Below are positions 34,403-41,376 of a stretch of DNA of 43,452 nucleotides, piece by piece. The notes beneath the pieces were generated by a model that was not told where the DNA came from, did no database searches, and saw nothing but the letters and a program-made list of their open reading frames with translations. Every line of letters begins with the position of its first letter. Position 1 is the stretch's first letter. The position numbers and the translations under genes are program-made. This DNA comes from SAR324 cluster bacterium (GTDB lineage Bacteria; SAR324; XYD2-FULL-50-16), in contig JANQGX010000085.1 of NCBI GenBank assembly GCA_028282885.1, positions 1 to 43,452 of the forward strand. The letters run 5' to 3'.

Positions 34403-34741
34403 TCAGACGGCCATATCTCCCCTTTCTCCTGTTCTGATGCGAACGCTTTCGTTGATGTGACTGATAAAAATCTTGCCATCCCCTATCTTGCCTGTTTTGG
34501 CAGATGAAATAATCGCTTCCACGGCATCATCAACCTTATCATCGTCCAGGACAATCTCAATTTTTACCTTGGGCACAAAATCGATCTGGTATTCCGCCCC
34601 GCGATAGAGTTCGGTGTGCCCTTTTTGTTGCCCGAATCCCTTCACCTCGGACACGGTCATTCCTGAGATTTCCAGTTCTGAAAGAGCCGCTTTCACCTCT
34701 TCGAGCTTAAATGGTTTGATAATCGCTTCTAGCTTCGTCAT
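34403..34741 (-). CDS. PII signal-transduction protein (first of three)
   Basis: 112 residues, exact PII length. The T-loop GQQKGHTELYRGAEY with the uridylylatable Tyr51 is intact, the B-loop TGKIGDGKIFI and C-terminal VRIRTGERG are conserved, and the N-terminus MTKLEAIIKPFKLEEVKAAL is standard. PII trimers bind ATP/ADP and 2-oxoglutarate and control nitrogen uptake and assimilation. A GAAGG Shine-Dalgarno stands 7 bases before the ATG. It is the last gene of the nitrogen group, 178 bp after the second PII gene, and has a separate -10 element, so a separate transcript is likely. GlnB versus GlnK cannot be assigned from the protein alone. Confidence 0.97.
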   Translation of the reverse strand: MTKLEAIIKPFKLEEVKAALSELEISGMTVSEVKGFGQQKGHTELYRGAEYQIDFVPKVKIEIVLDDDKVDDAVEAIISSAKTGKIGDGKIFISHINESVRIRTGERGDMAV

Positions 34742-34790
34742 TTACCTTCTTCTTATTGGGCCGGAGCAGTTATGGTTTACAAGTAATGAG

Positions 34791-34849
34791 TTCCGTCCGC
34801 TTAAGCTGTCTCAATAAAGAGATAAAACCTCGGACGGAATCCAATTATA
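34791..34849 (-). promoter_or_regulatory. Leader of first PII gene: -10 TATAAT and an inverted repeat
   Basis: On the minus strand a perfect TATAAT occupies 34849-34844; the -35 is weak. Transcription would begin near 34837. The 9-bp arms TTCCGTCCG (34839-34831) and CGGACGGAA (34799-34791) face each other across a 31-nt loop that itself contains TCTC/GAGA. The start lies inside the 5' arm, so the first seven or nine pairs could form a hairpin in the leader. The loop contains AGCTGTCTCA (plus strand 34804-34813), also present in the leader of the third PII gene. Confidence 0.5.
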
Positions 34850-34919
34850 CTGTTTTTTTTCAGTTTTAATTATCCAGTTTTAATCTGAACTTTGCAAGAC
34901 GAGATTTAGTGCTGCCAAA

Positions 34920-35258
34920 CTAAACAGCGATTTCGCCTCTTTCACCGGTTCTGATCCTGATGGTTTCATCAACATTCAGGATGAAAATCTTCCCATCTCC
35001 CATTTTACCGGTTTTAGCAACTGATATGATTGAGTTTACAATCTCATCTACCTTCTCTTCCGCGGTGACGATCTCGATCTTTATCTTGGGAACAAACCCG
35101 ATCTGATACTCTGCTCCACGGTACAGCTCTGTGTGACCTTTCTGCTGACCAAACCCTTTGACTTCGGAGATGGTCATTCCAAAGATATTGAGTTCGGCAA
35201 GCGTTGATTTGACTTCATCAAGTTTGTATGGTTTTATGATTGCTTCTATCTTTTTCAT
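34920..35258 (-). CDS. PII signal-transduction protein (second of three)
   Basis: 112 residues with the conserved T-loop GQQKGHTELYRGAEY (Tyr51), B-loop TGKMGDGKIFI and terminal IRIRTGERG. About two-thirds to three-quarters identical by eye to the other two PII proteins; the differences cluster in the 60-85 region (TAEEKVDEIVNSII). It follows amtB by 53 bp on the same strand and is probably co-transcribed, the classic amtB-glnK pairing but in the order amtB-glnK. Confidence 0.97.
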   Translation of the reverse strand: MKKIEAIIKPYKLDEVKSTLAELNIFGMTISEVKGFGQQKGHTELYRGAEYQIGFVPKIKIEIVTAEEKVDEIVNSIISVAKTGKMGDGKIFILNVDETIRIRTGERGEIAV

Positions 35259-35311
35259 GGTGGTTTCTATGCTGGTGTTTGTTAATAGGTCGCTAAAGCC
35301 TAATTATAATT

Positions 35312-36664
35312 TTAATCATAACCGGATCCGAAACTGCTGACGCTGAAGTCCGGATAAGCGGAAGCACCGTGTTCTGAATAATCCAGTCCCATCGCTTCCT
35401 CCTTGTCGCTGACCCTGATGCTGGAGATCACTTTGACTATGCTGATGAAGACAAAAGAGCTGATGAAAGCCCAGAGCCCTATCGAAACAACACCAAGGGC
35501 CTGTACACCAAAGAAGGACCAACCCCCCTCGGCATATAAAACACCGCTTTCGGAATGGAATAAGCCGAGTAACAGGGTACCGGCGGCGCCACAAACACCA
35601 TGCACAGAAATTGCTCCCACCGGATCATCGATCTTTAACTTGTCGAAAAAGATGACGGAGAATACAACAAGAATTCCGCAAAGGACGCCGATGATTAGCG
35701 CTCCCAGCGGAGTTGTATTAGCGCAACCCGCTGTAATACCAACCAGACCGGCCAAGGCGCCGTTCAACGTCATACCAACATCTGCCCTTTTAAAACGTGT
35801 CAGGGTAGTGAAAAAGGCAGTCAGGGAAGCTGCGGCAGCGGATAAAGTGGTGGTAACTGCTATATGACCGATTGCCGAAGCATCAGCCGCCATAGTGGAA
35901 CCGGGGTTGAAACCATACCAGCCCATCCACAGAATCAAAACTCCCAGCGTTGCCAAGGGAATATTATGTCCCGGAATCGGTTTGAGGCGACCTTCACGGT
36001 CAAATTTATCCTTCCTCGGACCCAGTATGATTGCTGCTGCCAGTGCCGCGAATCCTCCAACAGAATGAACAATGGTTGAGCCCGCAAAATCGGTAAATCC
36101 GAGTTCTGAAAGCCAACCTCCTCCCCATCCCCAATGTCCTGATACGGGATATATAATAATCGTGATCAGGGCCGAGATAGCCATATAGCTGCTGAACTTA
36201 ATCCTTTCAGCTACTGCTCCCGATACGATAGTCGCTGCTGTGGCAGCAAAAACCGCCTGAAAGATAAAACCGGCCATAACAGGCACCGAAGACCAGCTTA
36301 ATGAACTATAGGAAGCGGCTTTGGTAGCGTCTACGAAGAATCCCGAATAGCCAAACAGGCCATTTCCATCACCAAACATGATGGCGAATCCGATAGCCCA
36401 AAAGCTGATTGTCCCGATGGATAGGTCCATCATGTTTTTCATCATGATATTGACCGCGCTTTTGGCCCGGGTAAATCCGGACTCCACCATGGCAAATCCG
36501 GCCTGCATAAAGAAGACAAGAATTGCCGCCAAAATCACCCAAACAGTGTCCAAAGCATACTGCAACGCATCGATGGTCTCGCCATCGATTTTACCTTCAA
36601 GTCCGTAAACCGGAACCGCAAATCCGGTAATGAGTATCAATGTTGTAATCAGTGTATGTTTCAT
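35312..36664 (-). CDS. amtB: Ammonium transporter AmtB
   Basis: A 450-residue protein with a signal-like N-terminus (MKHTLITTLILITGFAVPVY) and eleven membrane helices. Amt signatures are clear: FMQAGFAMVESGFTRAKSAV (first pore helix), DFAGSTIVHSVGGFAALAAA with the pore His of helix 5, WMGWYGFNPGS, and the second pore His in ISVHGVCGAAGTL. The pore conducts ammonium/ammonia and is normally blocked by a GlnK-type PII trimer, which fits the PII genes on both sides. The C-terminal cytoplasmic tail (MGLDYSEHGASAYPD) is the conserved regulatory tail. Confidence 0.97.
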   Translation of the reverse strand: MKHTLITTLILITGFAVPVYGLEGKIDGETIDALQYALDTVWVILAAILVFFMQAGFAMVESGFTRAKSAVNIMMKNMMDLSIGTISFWAIGFAIMFGDGNGLFGYSGFFVDATKAASYSSLSWSSVPVMAGFIFQAVFAATAATIVSGAVAERIKFSSYMAISALITIIIYPVSGHWGWGGGWLSELGFTDFAGSTIVHSVGGFAALAAAIILGPRKDKFDREGRLKPIPGHNIPLATLGVLILWMGWYGFNPGSTMAADASAIGHIAVTTTLSAAAASLTAFFTTLTRFKRADVGMTLNGALAGLVGITAGCANTTPLGALIIGVLCGILVVFSVIFFDKLKIDDPVGAISVHGVCGAAGTLLLGLFHSESGVLYAEGGWSFFGVQALGVVSIGLWAFISSFVFISIVKVISSIRVSDKEEAMGLDYSEHGASAYPDFSVSSFGSGYD

Positions 36665-37055
36665 AATTTAACCCTGCATAACTTTTTGATGTATAGATTA
36701 ATAACGTTATAAAAATCGTCGATCCCGGGTGAGTTATCGGAATATAAAAAGTGTCAACACTGTTTTTGATAGTCCAAGTTCTGTACCATCTGGAAATATT
36801 AAATATTACAGTTGGTTATATAGGCTATGAAAAATGACAATATTGACAAAATGGTCAATCGAATACAAAAGGGACCGTGAAATACGACATCTCACAGTCA
36901 CGCAGTTTCGGAGCTTGTTGTATCAACTTCCCGGATTGCTGGAGTTGTTAGAAGTGACAGGATCTCTTCACATGAAAGAAAAAATAGGGGAAATCAAGCT
37001 GACGTATGGATTTAATACTATTGTGTGGTAGAATACTGCTTGGACTTGAGGGGAA
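36665..37055. other. Intergenic region upstream of amtB
   Basis: 391 bp with no supported CDS; a 65-codon plus-strand frame (36834-37031) has no recognisable domain and no Shine-Dalgarno. It has the TGACA repeat (36833-36850) and the small inverted repeat AGTGT-CA-ACACT (36750-36761). No -24/-12 sigma54 promoter was found on the amtB strand. Confidence 0.45.
36833..36850. repeat. TGACA direct repeat, copy 1
   Basis: AATGACAATATTGACAAA holds two TGACA units nine bases apart. The same arrangement recurs at 37764-37782 and 37862-37880. It sits about 170 bp upstream of amtB. Confidence 0.5.
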
Positions 37056-37394
37056 TTAGATGGCGGCTGTGCCTCTTTCGCCGGTTCTGATGCGGATGGT
37101 TTCGCTGATATCACTGACAAATACTTTGCCGTCTCCGATTTTTCCGGTTCTGGCTGCGTTAACAACAGCGTCGATTGTTTTGTCCACCACATCGTCGTTG
37201 ACAACGATTTCGATTTTTATCTTGGGAACGAAATCAACCTGATACTCGGCGCCCCGATAAAGTTCTGTGTGGCCCTTTTGTTGACCAAACCCTTTAACTT
37301 CGGAAATGGTCATGCCATATATGCCCATTCCGGCCAGAGCATCTTTCACTTCGTCAAGCTTGAAAGGTTTGATCAGTAACTCTATCTTCTTCAT
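37056..37394 (-). CDS. PII signal-transduction protein (third of three)
   Basis: Started at the ATG at 37394 (MKKIELLIKPFKLDEVKDAL); the longer open frame to 37556 runs through a structured leader and is not part of a PII protein. 112 residues with T-loop GQQKGHTELYRGAEY (Tyr51), B-loop TGKIGDGKVFV and IRIRTGERG. It is the upstream-most member of the nitrogen group, separated from amtB by 391 bp on the same strand. Its 5' region is rich in inverted repeats, unlike those of the other two. Confidence 0.95.
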   Translation of the reverse strand: MKKIELLIKPFKLDEVKDALAGMGIYGMTISEVKGFGQQKGHTELYRGAEYQVDFVPKIKIEIVVNDDVVDKTIDAVVNAARTGKIGDGKVFVSDISETIRIRTGERGTAAI

Positions 37395-37417
37395 ATTCAA
37401 CAGGGATTTTCGATGAA

Positions 37418-37581
37418 TCAACCCGACGAGCTGTCTCATCTCAGCAAACCGGGTTGAAACATCTAAGACAGAAACGGACATTGGATCATTCAAGGACAAT
37501 CCAATGCATGCTGCCGTATTCGAATCCGGCAAATTGATTCGAATTTTCGACAACATTCAGCGACGTGATCTAAAAATCACG
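37418..37581 (-). promoter_or_regulatory. Inverted-repeat-rich leader of the third PII gene
   Basis: Four perfect or near-perfect inverted repeats occur in 164 bp: TCAACCCG/CGGGTTGA (37418-37425 and 37450-37457), CATTGGAT/ATCCAATG (37479-37486 and 37499-37506), GCCG-T-ATTCGAAT-C-CGGC (37513-37530, with ATTCGAAT repeated at 37537-37544), and CGTGAT/ATCACG (37564-37569 and 37576-37581). The first two could fold as RNA hairpins 24 and 85 nt before the PII start. No good -10 was found. Confidence 0.5.
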
Positions 37582-37763
37582 ATTCATTCTTTCTCTGCAG
37601 TTGGAAATCAGTTCCGTTATTTTAATCCCTCATACCGAAGGTATTTCAGGATCATTCTGATTCCATGGCAGATTTTTCAGGCGTTAAAGATAACTGCAAT
37701 CGTGATGCCAATAAGTAAACTTCAAAAATTACAATTACATAGGGAAATTTATTATTAAGATTG

Positions 37764-37782
37764 AATGACAAAATTGACAAAT
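37764..37782. repeat. TGACA direct repeat, copy 2
   Basis: AATGACAAAATTGACAAAT: two TGACA units at a nine-base period, nearly identical to copy 1. Confidence 0.5.
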
Positions 37783-37861
37783 CATACAAAATTACGCAAA
37801 ATCCATCATGATTGTAAAAGAATAAAAATATCAATAATATAACAATAAAATCAATTCGATA

Positions 37862-37880
37862 AATGACAAAATTAACAAAT
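37862..37880. repeat. TGACA direct repeat, copy 3
   Basis: AATGACAAAATTAACAAAT: copy 2 with one base changed (second unit TAACA). It lies 98 bp after copy 2, in the AT-rich stretch. Confidence 0.5.
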
Positions 37881-37921
37881 ATAATCCAATTGATCCAGAC
37901 GAAAAAATGGAGAAGTTAAGC

Positions 37922-38000
37922 TTGACAGAAGTGATAATTCGTATATACTAAAAACATATCTATCTTATAAATAACTCCAGAATTCCTGGCTAAGGAATTC
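37922..38000 (+). promoter_or_regulatory. Promoter and palindrome upstream of the FeoA-like gene
   Basis: TTGACA (37922-37927) and TATACT (37944-37949) with a 16-bp spacer make a good sigma70 promoter; the start would be near 37956. A perfect inverted repeat GAATTCC-TGGCTAA-GGAATTC (37980-38000) lies in the predicted 80-nt leader, 35 bp before the ATG. It may form a hairpin or bind a regulator. It does not match the Fur box well. Confidence 0.55.
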
Positions 38001-38035
38001 GATTTTTGCTTGCTTTGATCACAAGTTTGTAGAAA

Positions 38036-38323
38036 ATGGTGCCATTATTAGATTTGAATGAAGGAGAATTTGGAGAGGTTGTTGAAATTTCCATTGACTC
38101 GGAACACTCAGGACACGGTAGACATCGCCTGAAAGGTCATGGCAAGAGACATAAACGGTGCTGCGAGCGGGTTTGTCCATATGATCTCGGCATCAGGATT
38201 GGCAAAGTGGTCACTTTACTGCAGAAACCCTGGAAAGGCTCCATGCTTGTAAAAATAGGAGATTCCAGATTTGCCATTGACAGGGAAATGGCGGAACGGA
38301 TCAAGATCAGACATCTCAATTGA
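38036..38323 (+). CDS. FeoA-like SH3-domain protein with His/Cys-rich insertion
   Basis: 95 residues. The C-terminal half is FeoA-like (LGIRIGKVVTLLQKPWKGSM, then IGDSRFAIDREMAERI). The N-terminal strand (LDLNEGEFGEVVEISID) also fits. Between them is an insertion with five His and three Cys in 25 residues (SEHSGHGRHRLKGHGKRHKR plus CCERVC), where typical FeoA has a short Gly-rich loop leading to an LGI motif. Known FeoA proteins bind the FeoB iron transporter; no feoB lies nearby. The His/Cys cluster suggests metal or nucleotide binding, but it could also be a basic nucleic-acid-binding stretch. A good promoter precedes it and a ROK kinase follows 76 bp later. Confidence 0.8.
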   Translation: MVPLLDLNEGEFGEVVEISIDSEHSGHGRHRLKGHGKRHKRCCERVCPYDLGIRIGKVVTLLQKPWKGSMLVKIGDSRFAIDREMAERIKIRHLN

Positions 38324-38398
38324 TTCTACCCTCATATTTTGCCATAATAGCCAACCAAACATACCCACATTCCGAAAAACCGGCATTCGACTGATTCA

Positions 38399-39292
38399 AT
38401 GACAAAGCGAATAGGTATTGATCTTGGAGGAACCAAAACCGAGATCATTCTAACCCATGATGACCCCCTGGACATCATCCACCGCAAGCGCGTTCCTACC
38501 CTTCAGGAGAAGGGGTACAATCACATTCTACAGCAGCTTGTTGAACTGATTAAAGAGTGTCTGGATCTCAGCGATGAAACTCCCGTGATCGGTGTAGGGA
38601 TTCCGGGTTCCATCAGTCCGGAGACCGGTCTGGTCAGAAATGCCAATACAACGTGCCTCAATGGTAATCCATTTAAAAAAGATCTGGAAAGACAGATCAA
38701 ATTGCCTGTCTTTATGGAAAACGATGCCAATTGCTTTGCATTGAGTGAAGCACTGCTGGGGGCCGGTCGGGGCCATGAGATTGTACTCGGCTTGATCATG
38801 GGTACGGGTATGGGAGGAGGGGTTGCAAAGGACCGACGAGTTATTCAGGGGCGGCACGGAATTCTCGGTGAGTTTGGTCATACTTCTATTGATTACAACG
38901 GACGCGATTGCTGGTGTGGGGCAAAGGGTTGCCTGGAACGCTACATATCAGGTCCGGCGGTCGAACAGCAGTATGTGGAAAGGTGCGGAACGAAGCTGGG
39001 TCTCAGGGAAATCTACGAAAGATATCAATCAAAGAGTGATTCTATCGCGATGGAGGTGGTCGAAGAGTTTATAACCTTTTTTGGACGAGGTTTGGCGAAT
39101 CTAATAACCGCCTTTGATCCCGGAATTGTAGTGATCGGTGGCGGTCTTTCCAATATCCCCTTACTTTACTCCAAAGGCGCAGATCTGGCGCGCAGCCAGG
39201 TTTTCAGTGATGAATGCACGACACCTGTTGTGAAAAACGAATTGGGAGATTCCAGCGGGATTTTCGGAGCCGCCCTGTTGGCTGGCGAGTAG
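38399..39292 (+). CDS. ROK-family sugar kinase (fructo-/N-acetylglucosamine kinase-like)
   Basis: 297 residues. The ATP-binding DLGGTKTE at the N-terminus (residues 8-15), catalytic Asp109 in ENDAN, and the zinc motif from His161 through CWCGAKGC (Cys171, Cys173, Cys178) are those of ROK kinases such as NagK and Mak. GLIMGTGMGGGV is the second phosphate loop. Substrates in the family are N-acetylglucosamine, fructose, glucose or N-acetylmannosamine, and residue patterns do not decide. No transporter or sugar-catabolic gene is beside it. It ends 3 bp before the convergent BatD gene. Confidence 0.93.
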   Translation: MTKRIGIDLGGTKTEIILTHDDPLDIIHRKRVPTLQEKGYNHILQQLVELIKECLDLSDETPVIGVGIPGSISPETGLVRNANTTCLNGNPFKKDLERQIKLPVFMENDANCFALSEALLGAGRGHEIVLGLIMGTGMGGGVAKDRRVIQGRHGILGEFGHTSIDYNGRDCWCGAKGCLERYISGPAVEQQYVERCGTKLGLREIYERYQSKSDSIAMEVVEEFITFFGRGLANLITAFDPGIVVIGGGLSNIPLLYSKGADLARSQVFSDECTTPVVKNELGDSSGIFGAALLAGE

Positions 39293-39295
39293 GTC

Positions 39296-41101
39296 TTAGA
39301 GATTTCTTTCCAGTTCGTTCATCAAATCCGTCAATCGCTTCAAATGATTCTGCCGTTCCTCTTTCGATTGTGAAGCCCCTGAAAAACGCAGCCTGTCAAT
39401 CTCTTCCAGGTAAGAGACCAAGCTATCGCCGATTTCATGTGAAATCTTCTTGCCATCCGCCAGCCGGGAAATATCAACTGTGGTTACCTCTCCCGCACCC
39501 AGATCCAGTTTATCTGCCAGGTAACCGCCCAGGGTTTTAGACAGACCGAGATAAAAGGTATCACCCTCCTCGGTTAAGAGTTTTTGCACGGATTTAAGTC
39601 GCTTTTTACTCAATTTTTTGGCAGCTTTAGCCCTGACCTGTTTCCGGTCGTTTTCCAGTTGTTTTCGTCGGGCCACCGCGAATCGAATCAGCAGATACAA
39701 AGCTGGCGGAAAAGTAAAAAGAAGAAACCAGGCTGCATGCAGGGATTGCTGTTTAAGTGCGTCTTCAAATACATAGTTGGCGTAAATCCCCTTTGTTTCT
39801 CGGGTGAGAATGGCAGGATCAACTCCGGCGCGATCTTCGGGAAGCACAATATCTTCCTTTTTGACAACACCGGCCGGTAGCACTTTGACCGGTATTGGCT
39901 GACTGGTAACGGTCTGAAACCTCTCTGTGTCAGGATTGAAAAAGGAGAAGGGGACAGGCGGAATCTCAGCAATCTCGTCATGCCGGGGGCGGATGGTCTG
40001 TTTAAAGATAATCCCATCCGGTTTAATATCACCGGGTTGAAGACTATCTACCACAGCAAAGTTTTGCTTGAATTCGGGTAATCCGGACAAAATGGGTTGT
40101 TCAATCTTATCATACCTGCCGTTACCGCTGATTTTGATGGTCAACTCAATGGGATCGCCAACCTTGACTCGTGTGAAATCAACGGATGTCGCAACACTGA
40201 ATCTACCGACTCCGCCAGTATAGGCTTCCGGACGATTTTTGGTAGGAATCGGCAGAACGGTTATTTGTAAAGGTTTTGAAGCGGCGAAGAGCTTCCGTAA
40301 TTTAGGACTCCTGATGGTTCTGCCAAAGAGGTCTTGGCGCAACTCACTGCCATCACGAATCATTGCTTTAACGCTTGCCGCTGGCAGAGAGATGGTACCC
40401 GTGTCCGGCGGGAAAAGGTCAAAATCGACCCGGTAAACCGTGTAGGCTTCCCCTTCGAACTGTTCATGCTTTCTTGAAAAAGGTACTTTAAAACCACTGA
40501 CACTCAGATCAACAGTGGTTCCGGAAGCCGACCTTTTCGATAGTTTGAGCTGATAGCTGTCTTTCTGCTCCAGAAGTGGAAACTGAATGGCATAATCTTC
40601 AATATCGTTCTGCAAATACCATTTCAAAGTTAACGTCACCATCTGTTGCAGGTAGATTTTGTCCCTGGACAGCGAGGCGACCATGCGCATCTTTGTTTCC
40701 TGGTTGGGTTCACGAACATGGATATCAAAAGGCTGGGAGCGATAAATCTTGCCATTGTATTCAACCTCGATACCCGGAACTTTGTAAACGCCTTTTCTGG
40801 TCGCGCTGATGCCAATCCTGTAAACAAGACCACTGAAGCTTTCAACCCTACCGTTAGTAATAACCGTCTGGCTTGTCGCGGTTGGTGGGCCGAGTTGAGA
40901 AAAACTGAATCCTTCGAGTGAAGGCAGTCGCAGAGATACTCCCTGTTTGGCGCCATCAACCTTAAGTTGAAGAGTAATCTGATCTCCAATGATCAACGTG
41001 GAGTCGGATAATTGACTCTGAAGCTTTATTTCAGCCGAAAGAACCGCGGCACAGGTGAAACTGATGATCAGGGACAGAATAACTTTGGATAACCGATTCA
41101 T
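39296..41101 (-). CDS. BatD-like protein (oxygen-tolerance family)
   Basis: The start is the ATG at 41101, followed by a signal peptide (MNRLSKVILSLIISFTCAAV, cut near LSAE); an upstream in-frame extension to 41299 is not plausible. 601 residues: two or three beta-sandwich domains with VTLTLKWYLQND, KVGDPIELTIKISGNGRYDK and IKPDGIIFKQTIRPRHDEIA (typical BatD repeats), then a membrane helix near residues 440-460 and a C-terminal cytoplasmic helical domain. BatD belongs to the Bat (Bacteroides aerotolerance) set with MoxR and BatA/B/C/E; none of those genes is here. Function in the envelope is inferred only. Confidence 0.85.
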   Translation of the reverse strand: MNRLSKVILSLIISFTCAAVLSAEIKLQSQLSDSTLIIGDQITLQLKVDGAKQGVSLRLPSLEGFSFSQLGPPTATSQTVITNGRVESFSGLVYRIGISATRKGVYKVPGIEVEYNGKIYRSQPFDIHVREPNQETKMRMVASLSRDKIYLQQMVTLTLKWYLQNDIEDYAIQFPLLEQKDSYQLKLSKRSASGTTVDLSVSGFKVPFSRKHEQFEGEAYTVYRVDFDLFPPDTGTISLPAASVKAMIRDGSELRQDLFGRTIRSPKLRKLFAASKPLQITVLPIPTKNRPEAYTGGVGRFSVATSVDFTRVKVGDPIELTIKISGNGRYDKIEQPILSGLPEFKQNFAVVDSLQPGDIKPDGIIFKQTIRPRHDEIAEIPPVPFSFFNPDTERFQTVTSQPIPVKVLPAGVVKKEDIVLPEDRAGVDPAILTRETKGIYANYVFEDALKQQSLHAAWFLLFTFPPALYLLIRFAVARRKQLENDRKQVRAKAAKKLSKKRLKSVQKLLTEEGDTFYLGLSKTLGGYLADKLDLGAGEVTTVDISRLADGKKISHEIGDSLVSYLEEIDRLRFSGASQSKEERQNHLKRLTDLMNELERNL

Positions 41102-41325
41102 TCCACATTCTTGGAAACAGGGGTGCAAGGTCGATCGGCTGGTTCGATATGCCGACGATAACAACCATTTGATGATTAGTAATTTGATACAAAATCCCAA
41201 ATCTGGCAAGTGGTGAACCTCGGGTGGAATGGTGCTTATCATCAACCAAACCGCTTGATAAAGCTTAATTGCCAGTTTTTGGTTTTTTTGACTGGTCATG
41301 CGCTTTTTATAGTGTTAAATTTTAG

Positions 41326-41339
41326 ACTGACGAGTCAGT
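41326..41339. promoter_or_regulatory. Palindrome between divergent BatD and MFS genes
   Basis: ACTGAC-GA-GTCAGT is a perfect 14-bp inverted repeat 38 bp before the MFS start. This kind of site is typical of TetR- or MarR-type repressors. No such gene is adjacent. Confidence 0.5.
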
Positions 41340-41376
41340 TTTTAGTTGAGAATTGAATCTATCCCTATGAATTAAA

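Larger units (their letters stand above)
37582..37921. other. AT-rich intergenic stretch
   Basis: About 340 AT-rich bases between the PII leader and the feoA promoter. It holds two TGACA repeats and no supported CDS or RNA gene. Confidence 0.5.

Noticed and set aside
36665..36840. Sigma54 promoter for amtB
   Set aside because: No GG-N10-GC pattern with a correct TGGCA/TTGC context was found on the amtB strand.
37395..37556. 54-residue N-terminal extension of the third PII gene
   Set aside because: PII proteins begin at the MKKIE-type start, and the extension runs through the inverted-repeat leader.
37564..37581. CGTGAT/ATCACG as a CRP site
   Set aside because: The GTGA and TCAC halves are eight bases apart; CRP sites need six.
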